Of a stretch of DNA of 34,224 nucleotides, positions 30,955 through 34,224 are shown piece after piece. Each line of letters starts with the position of its first letter. Positions within the stretch are counted from its first letter, which is position 1. The notes under the pieces were generated by a model. The model saw nothing but the letters and a program-made list of their open reading frames with translations, was not told the origin of the DNA and made no database searches. This DNA comes from an uncultured Pelagibacteraceae bacterium (lineage in GTDB: Bacteria > Pseudomonadota > Alphaproteobacteria > Pelagibacterales > Pelagibacteraceae): the NCBI GenBank assembly GCA_902570785.1, contig CACFZK010000012.1, positions 1 to 34,224 of the forward strand, read 5' to 3'. The position numbers were made by a program, and so were the translations under genes.

Positions 30955-31965
30955 TTAAATTTCTTTTTTTATCCAGGTTGACGGTGTTAGTTCGTTTTGA
31001 ATTTCAACATTTATATAATAGTCAAAAGGTTTTACGCCTCTTTTTTTAATATAATCAAATGTTTTTGTTATACCCGTTTTAAGATCAACGGTTGTCTTAT
31101 AATTTAAGAGTTTTCTTGCCTTATCAGCAGAACAGGTAGCATGTTTAACCTCTTGCGGTCTATCAGGTTTATAAATTGGTTTTAAATTGCTTCCTGATAT
31201 ATTTGAGCATATTTCAGCAACTTTGTTTATTGTCACAAACTCCTCATCAGGTCCGATATTTATTATTTGTTTATTTAAATTTGCTTGATGTCTCATTGGT
31301 ATAAGACAACTTAAACAATCGTCTATATAGGAAAAGCATCTTTTTTGTTCTCCATCTCCGTAAATAATTGGAGCTTTATTTTGTAACATTCTGTTTAGCA
31401 TAATTGATACAACATTTCTAAAAGGGTCATCGTACTTCTGCTTTGGTCCTATTATATTGTGTGGAACAGCAATTACCCACTCTATATTATTCAATTCACA
31501 TAAATTTACCAAAGTTTGCTCTGCGGCTACCTTTGAAATTGCATACGGATCTGCTGGACTTGCTTTCATGTCTTCTTTGAAAGGATATTTTTGCGCACCA
31601 TACCTGGCCATAGAAGAACAAAAAATTATTCTTTTGACTTTATTTGATATAGCAGCAGAGAATACTGAAACGGAAGCTAAATAATTATTTTTACCTATCT
31701 CGTACGGAGAAAAAACCGACAAGCCCTCGTGTGCTGTTGCCGCACAATGATATACTATATCAGCACCTTTCATAAGTTCTTTTACTTTAACAAGATCGCA
31801 ACAATCAATTTTGTGAAATTTTATGTTTTTTGGAACATTGTCCGCATAACCTCCCAACATATTATCGACACCAACTACTTCGTCACCCATTTCTGATAAT
31901 TTCTCTGCTAAGTGAGATCCTAAAAAGCCTGCAGCGCCTGTGATAAATACTTTGTTTTTTTTCAT
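30955..31965 (-). CDS. NAD-dependent epimerase/dehydratase (extended SDR, UDP-glucose epimerase-like)
   Basis: A 336-residue extended short-chain dehydrogenase: VFITGAAGFLGSHLAEKLSEMGDEVVGVDNM is the NAD-binding N-terminus (GxxGxxG), FCSSMARYGAQ supplies the catalytic Ser, and DPYAISKVAAE the YxxxK pair. The region YGDGEQKRCFSYIDDCLSC is the sugar-binding part typical of UDP-sugar epimerases. Such enzymes convert UDP- or other nucleotide-sugars for surface polysaccharides; the exact sugar is unknown. It is 45 nt downstream of the GT2 gene on the same strand. This starts a run of carbohydrate genes to the right. Confidence 0.85.
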   Translation of the reverse strand: MKKNKVFITGAAGFLGSHLAEKLSEMGDEVVGVDNMLGGYADNVPKNIKFHKIDCCDLVKVKELMKGADIVYHCAATAHEGLSVFSPYEIGKNNYLASVSVFSAAISNKVKRIIFCSSMARYGAQKYPFKEDMKASPADPYAISKVAAEQTLVNLCELNNIEWVIAVPHNIIGPKQKYDDPFRNVVSIMLNRMLQNKAPIIYGDGEQKRCFSYIDDCLSCLIPMRHQANLNKQIINIGPDEEFVTINKVAEICSNISGSNLKPIYKPDRPQEVKHATCSADKARKLLNYKTTVDLKTGITKTFDYIKKRGVKPFDYYINVEIQNELTPSTWIKKEI

Positions 31966-32010
31966 TGGTATTAATTTTTATATTTAAAAATGTCTCAAAT
32001 CAATAAATAA

Positions 32011-32886
32011 TCAAACTTTAGGTCTGTACCATGATTTTTTTCCAGCTATTGAGTTGGCTAGACCTGAAAATCTTTGGTAATAAATTTCTTTTTTCTCTTT
32101 ATTCATAATCAAAAGAAAAAAGAAATATTTAAAAATTGATGATATAAGTTTTGGAAATACTTTAATTAGAGAGTTTATAAAACCTTTATATTTTTTATTA
32201 AAATAAAAAGTAGACCACATCCAGTGCCAATTTCTAGACAGTTCCATTTGATGATTGATTTTATTTTCATGGGACTTGCCTCCTTCATGAAAAATTATTA
32301 TTGGTGCACAATAATAAATTTTTTTTTCACTTTTTAAAATTCTCATTGCTAAATCTGTTTCCTCTAAAAAAAAGAAAATATTTTCGTCAAAAAAACCGAT
32401 ATTCTCAAATTTTTGAAGGTTGAGAAATAAGGCATGACCTCTTACAGTTTTAATTGCTCTTTGATCCAACTCAATACAATGGTTCCACACTCTATTTTTT
32501 AAGGCCAAATCATAGTTTCTTAATTTCTTTTTATCCTCAAGAGTACTCGGCTGTATCATTGCAAAGTCAGAGTTTTCTTCAGCCAATTTAAAAAAATTAG
32601 TTATTGAGTCAGGAAAAAGTTCTGCATCAGGATTAAGTATCAAAGCATATTTGGTTTTAACTTCCTTTAATCCTATATTGTTTCCTTTTCCATAACCGAT
32701 ATTTTCTCCAGAAAGAATACATTTAACATTTTCAAATTCCTTTTCTATTTGTGTTTTATAATCATGATCACTTGAATTTTCGACATTGATGACCTTGTAT
32801 TGCTTATCAATAGAATTTAAGCATTTTCTGATTTTGTTTTCACTTTTAAAGGATGTAATTACTATAGTTATATCTTTAATTGACAT
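32011..32886 (-). CDS. Glycosyltransferase family 2 (GT-A fold)
   Basis: The 291-residue protein has an inverting GT2 pattern: ITIVITSFKSENKIRKCLNSI at the N-terminus, LSGENIGYGKGNNIGLKE, the metal-binding ILNPDAELFPDS (a variant of the DxD motif), and FFFLEETDLAMRILKS, the family's acceptor/base ED segment. Near the C-terminus KLISSIFKYFFFLLIM is hydrophobic and may anchor it in the membrane. It resembles rhamnosyl- or N-acetylglucosaminyl-type transferases of O-antigen clusters. It is divergent from rmlB over an 80-bp gap. Confidence 0.83.
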   Translation of the reverse strand: MSIKDITIVITSFKSENKIRKCLNSIDKQYKVINVENSSDHDYKTQIEKEFENVKCILSGENIGYGKGNNIGLKEVKTKYALILNPDAELFPDSITNFFKLAEENSDFAMIQPSTLEDKKKLRNYDLALKNRVWNHCIELDQRAIKTVRGHALFLNLQKFENIGFFDENIFFFLEETDLAMRILKSEKKIYYCAPIIIFHEGGKSHENKINHQMELSRNWHWMWSTFYFNKKYKGFINSLIKVFPKLISSIFKYFFFLLIMNKEKKEIYYQRFSGLANSIAGKKSWYRPKV

Positions 32887-32899
32887 TATTTAAACATAA

Positions 32900-32928
32900 T
32901 TGATTTTATACTCTAATTATTTTAATAC
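32900..32928 (+). promoter_or_regulatory. Candidate sigma70 promoter of the rmlB operon
   Basis: TTGATT (32900-32905) and TAATAC (32923-32928) are separated by 17 nt, the optimal spacing. A start near 32935 would give a leader of about 32 nt before the ATG at 32967. Matches of this quality are common in AT-rich DNA, so confidence is modest. Confidence 0.35.
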
Positions 32929-32966
32929 TTTAACTTAATTGATCATATCTTATTTGTAAAATTAAT

Positions 32967-33998
32967 ATGAAAAAAATTATCGTAACTGGTGGTTCAGGCT
33001 TTATAGGAAGCAATTTAATAAGCCTATTACTAAAAAAAAAATACTTCGTAATTAATGTTGATAAATTAAGTTATTCTGCAAATTCTTATAATGTAAAAAA
33101 CTTCAAAAAAAATAGAAATTATTTATTTTATAAAACTGATATTAATAAAACATCCAAAATTCTTCAAATATTGAACAAACATAAACCAATTGGAATTTTT
33201 AACTTGGCTGCGGAAACACATGTGGATAGATCTATTGATAAAGCGCATCACTTTATAAGGTCAAATATTGTAGGTGTTTACAGTTTATTAGAAGCAATAA
33301 GGAAGTTTGAAAATAATAAAGTAAAAAAAATTAAACTTTTACAGATTTCTACTGATGAAGTTTACGGTGATATACCAAATAATAAAAAAGCAGATGAAAA
33401 TCATAATTACAATCCCAGCTCTCCATATTCAGCCTCAAAAGCTGCAGCTGATCAATTCATAAAATCCTATAGTAGAACTTACGGATTAAAAATAATGATT
33501 GCACATCCTTGTAATAATTACGGGCCAAATCAACATCCAGAAAAATTTATACCAAAAATGATATTTAATATTCTTAATAATAAACCTTTGCCAGTTTATG
33601 GTAATGGTAAAAATGTAAGAGAATGGATTTACGTAAAAGACAATTGTGAGGCACTTTTAAAAATATTTTTAAAGGGAAAAAATAATCAAAATTACAATAT
33701 AGGAACAGGAATAAGATTAAAAAATACAGAAATAGCAAAAAAACTTTTAGATATCGCAAAAAAGAGAGTAGCTGCCAAACCTAATAAAACTAAAATAGTT
33801 TTTGTTAAAGATAGACCCGGTCATGATGAAAGATATGCATTAAATTCAAAACTTATAAAAAAAGAGATTAGATGGAAACATAAAATATCTATATCTTATG
33901 GTTTATTAAAAACCTTGGCGTGGTACTCAAAGAATTACAATTATTTTAAACGGATATCTAAAAAGAATATAACTAAAAGATTAGGTTTAAAAATATGA
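32967..33998 (+). CDS. rfbB: dTDP-glucose 4,6-dehydratase
   Basis: RmlB/RfbB converts dTDP-glucose to dTDP-4-keto-6-deoxyglucose on the way to dTDP-rhamnose and related sugars. The 343-residue protein has IIVTGGSGFIGSNLI (NAD loop), NLAAETHVDRSIDKAHHFIRSNIVG (family-specific), the catalytic ISTDEVYGDIP with Thr-Asp-Glu, and the YSASKAAAD Tyr-Lys pair. HPCNNYGPNQHPEKFIPKMI and NVREWIYVKDNCEAL complete the signature. No clear Shine-Dalgarno precedes the ATG. It overlaps the next gene by 4 nt (ATGA), an RmlD-like reductase, so the two probably form a deoxysugar operon extending beyond the window. Confidence 0.93.
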   Translation: MKKIIVTGGSGFIGSNLISLLLKKKYFVINVDKLSYSANSYNVKNFKKNRNYLFYKTDINKTSKILQILNKHKPIGIFNLAAETHVDRSIDKAHHFIRSNIVGVYSLLEAIRKFENNKVKKIKLLQISTDEVYGDIPNNKKADENHNYNPSSPYSASKAAADQFIKSYSRTYGLKIMIAHPCNNYGPNQHPEKFIPKMIFNILNNKPLPVYGNGKNVREWIYVKDNCEALLKIFLKGKNNQNYNIGTGIRLKNTEIAKKLLDIAKKRVAAKPNKTKIVFVKDRPGHDERYALNSKLIKKEIRWKHKISISYGLLKTLAWYSKNYNYFKRISKKNITKRLGLKI

Positions 33999-34224
33999 AG
34001 AAAAAAATCGTAGTTACGGGTGGATCAGGAAGATTTGCAAGTGAGTTAAAAAAAATTAAAACAAAATATAGGGTTATTTATCCCTCAAAAAAACATTTAG
34101 ATGTAACAAGTTATGAAAAGATTAAAAATTATTTAAAAAAAAATAAAGCAAATTATGTTATTCACTTGGCTGGTATGTCTAGACCGATGAGATCTCATGA
34201 AACATATTTGTCTAAAAGTATAAA
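33995..34224 (+). CDS. RmlD-like SDR epimerase/reductase, N-terminal part (runs off the window)
   Basis: The frame is open from the ATG at 33995 to the end, giving about 76 residues. The N-terminus MKKKIVVTGGSGRF is an NAD(P)-binding loop, and PSKKHLDVTSYEKIKNYLKKNKANYVIHLAG matches the pattern of RmlD (dTDP-4-dehydrorhamnose reductase) and related sugar-nucleotide reductases, where a D-I/V-T segment and 'P-D-x-V-I-x-x-A' occur. The glycine-rich loop is shorter than usual (GGSGRFAS). The following SRPMRSHETY differs from the RmlD AYTAVDKAE segment, so it may be another SDR acting on a sugar nucleotide. It overlaps rfbB by 4 nt. Confidence 0.7.
   Translation, partial: MKKKIVVTGGSGRFASELKKIKTKYRVIYPSKKHLDVTSYEKIKNYLKKNKANYVIHLAGMSRPMRSHETYLSKSI

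Noticed and set aside
31972..31992. AT-only hairpin between the epimerase and GT2 genes
   Set aside because: It has only A/T pairs and short arms; such repeats are expected by chance at this base composition.

Overview
The window reads as a chromosomal segment of a streamlined, AT-rich marine alphaproteobacterium of the SAR11 clade (Pelagibacterales, close to 'Candidatus Pelagibacter'). This rests on strong A/T codon bias, almost no intergenic DNA (the largest gap is about 170 bp), many 1-14 nt gene overlaps, and diagnostic gene content such as a fused SpeD-SpeE polyamine enzyme and the purL-bolA-grxD string. The taxonomic call is an inference from content and style, not from a database search. 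No rRNA, tRNA, CRISPR array, insertion sequence or prophage gene was seen, and no stretch over 300 bp lacks a gene.

Layout. (1) 1-997, plus strand: the 3' end of purL, then bolA and the CGFS monothiol glutaredoxin grxD. (2) 989-9964, minus strand, read right to left: a stand-alone GlmU-type acetyltransferase, glmS, class II DAHP synthase, nadE, cysS, cimA, trmJ (broken by a frameshift at an A10 run) and rpsD with its own promoter. (3) 10037-13360, plus strand: gph, a LysE-type exporter, and prpB-prpC of the methylcitrate cycle. (4) 13361-16953, minus strand: nrdA-nrdB and a methyltransferase, with two NrdR-box-like palindromes upstream of nrdA. (5) 17123-22112: a phosphohexomutase (plus), then an MFS transporter, rpoZ, dusA and a TauE-type permease (minus). 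(6) 22113-24672: a 3-hydroxyisobutyrate dehydrogenase-family gene, a PNPOx-family gene, a gamma-carbonic-anhydrase-like protein and a thioredoxin-fold protein. (7) 24672-26693: GT4 and GT9 glycosyltransferases. (8) 26752-30954: a polyamine and methylthioadenosine module: mtnP, mtnA, a FucA-like class II aldolase and the speD-speE fusion on the minus strand, with apt divergent. (9) 30955-34224: sugar-nucleotide and glycosyltransferase genes (two epimerase/dehydratase types, GT2, RmlB, start of an RmlD-like gene), probably the edge of a surface-polysaccharide region.

How the genes work together. The most coherent unit is the polyamine/MTA module. The fusion enzyme would make spermidine or a similar polyamine and release methylthioadenosine. 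MtnP and Apt would recover adenine as AMP. MtnA and the aldolase would convert methylthioribose-1-phosphate to DHAP plus a methylthio-aldehyde, instead of running the full methionine salvage cycle. Other points for a second look are the A10 frameshift in trmJ alongside an intact A10 run at the KMSKS motif of cysS, the half-size GlmU, two nested hairpins in front of nadE, a perfect inverted repeat between glmU and gph, and a divergent gene pair whose start codons abut in the hexamer CATATG.
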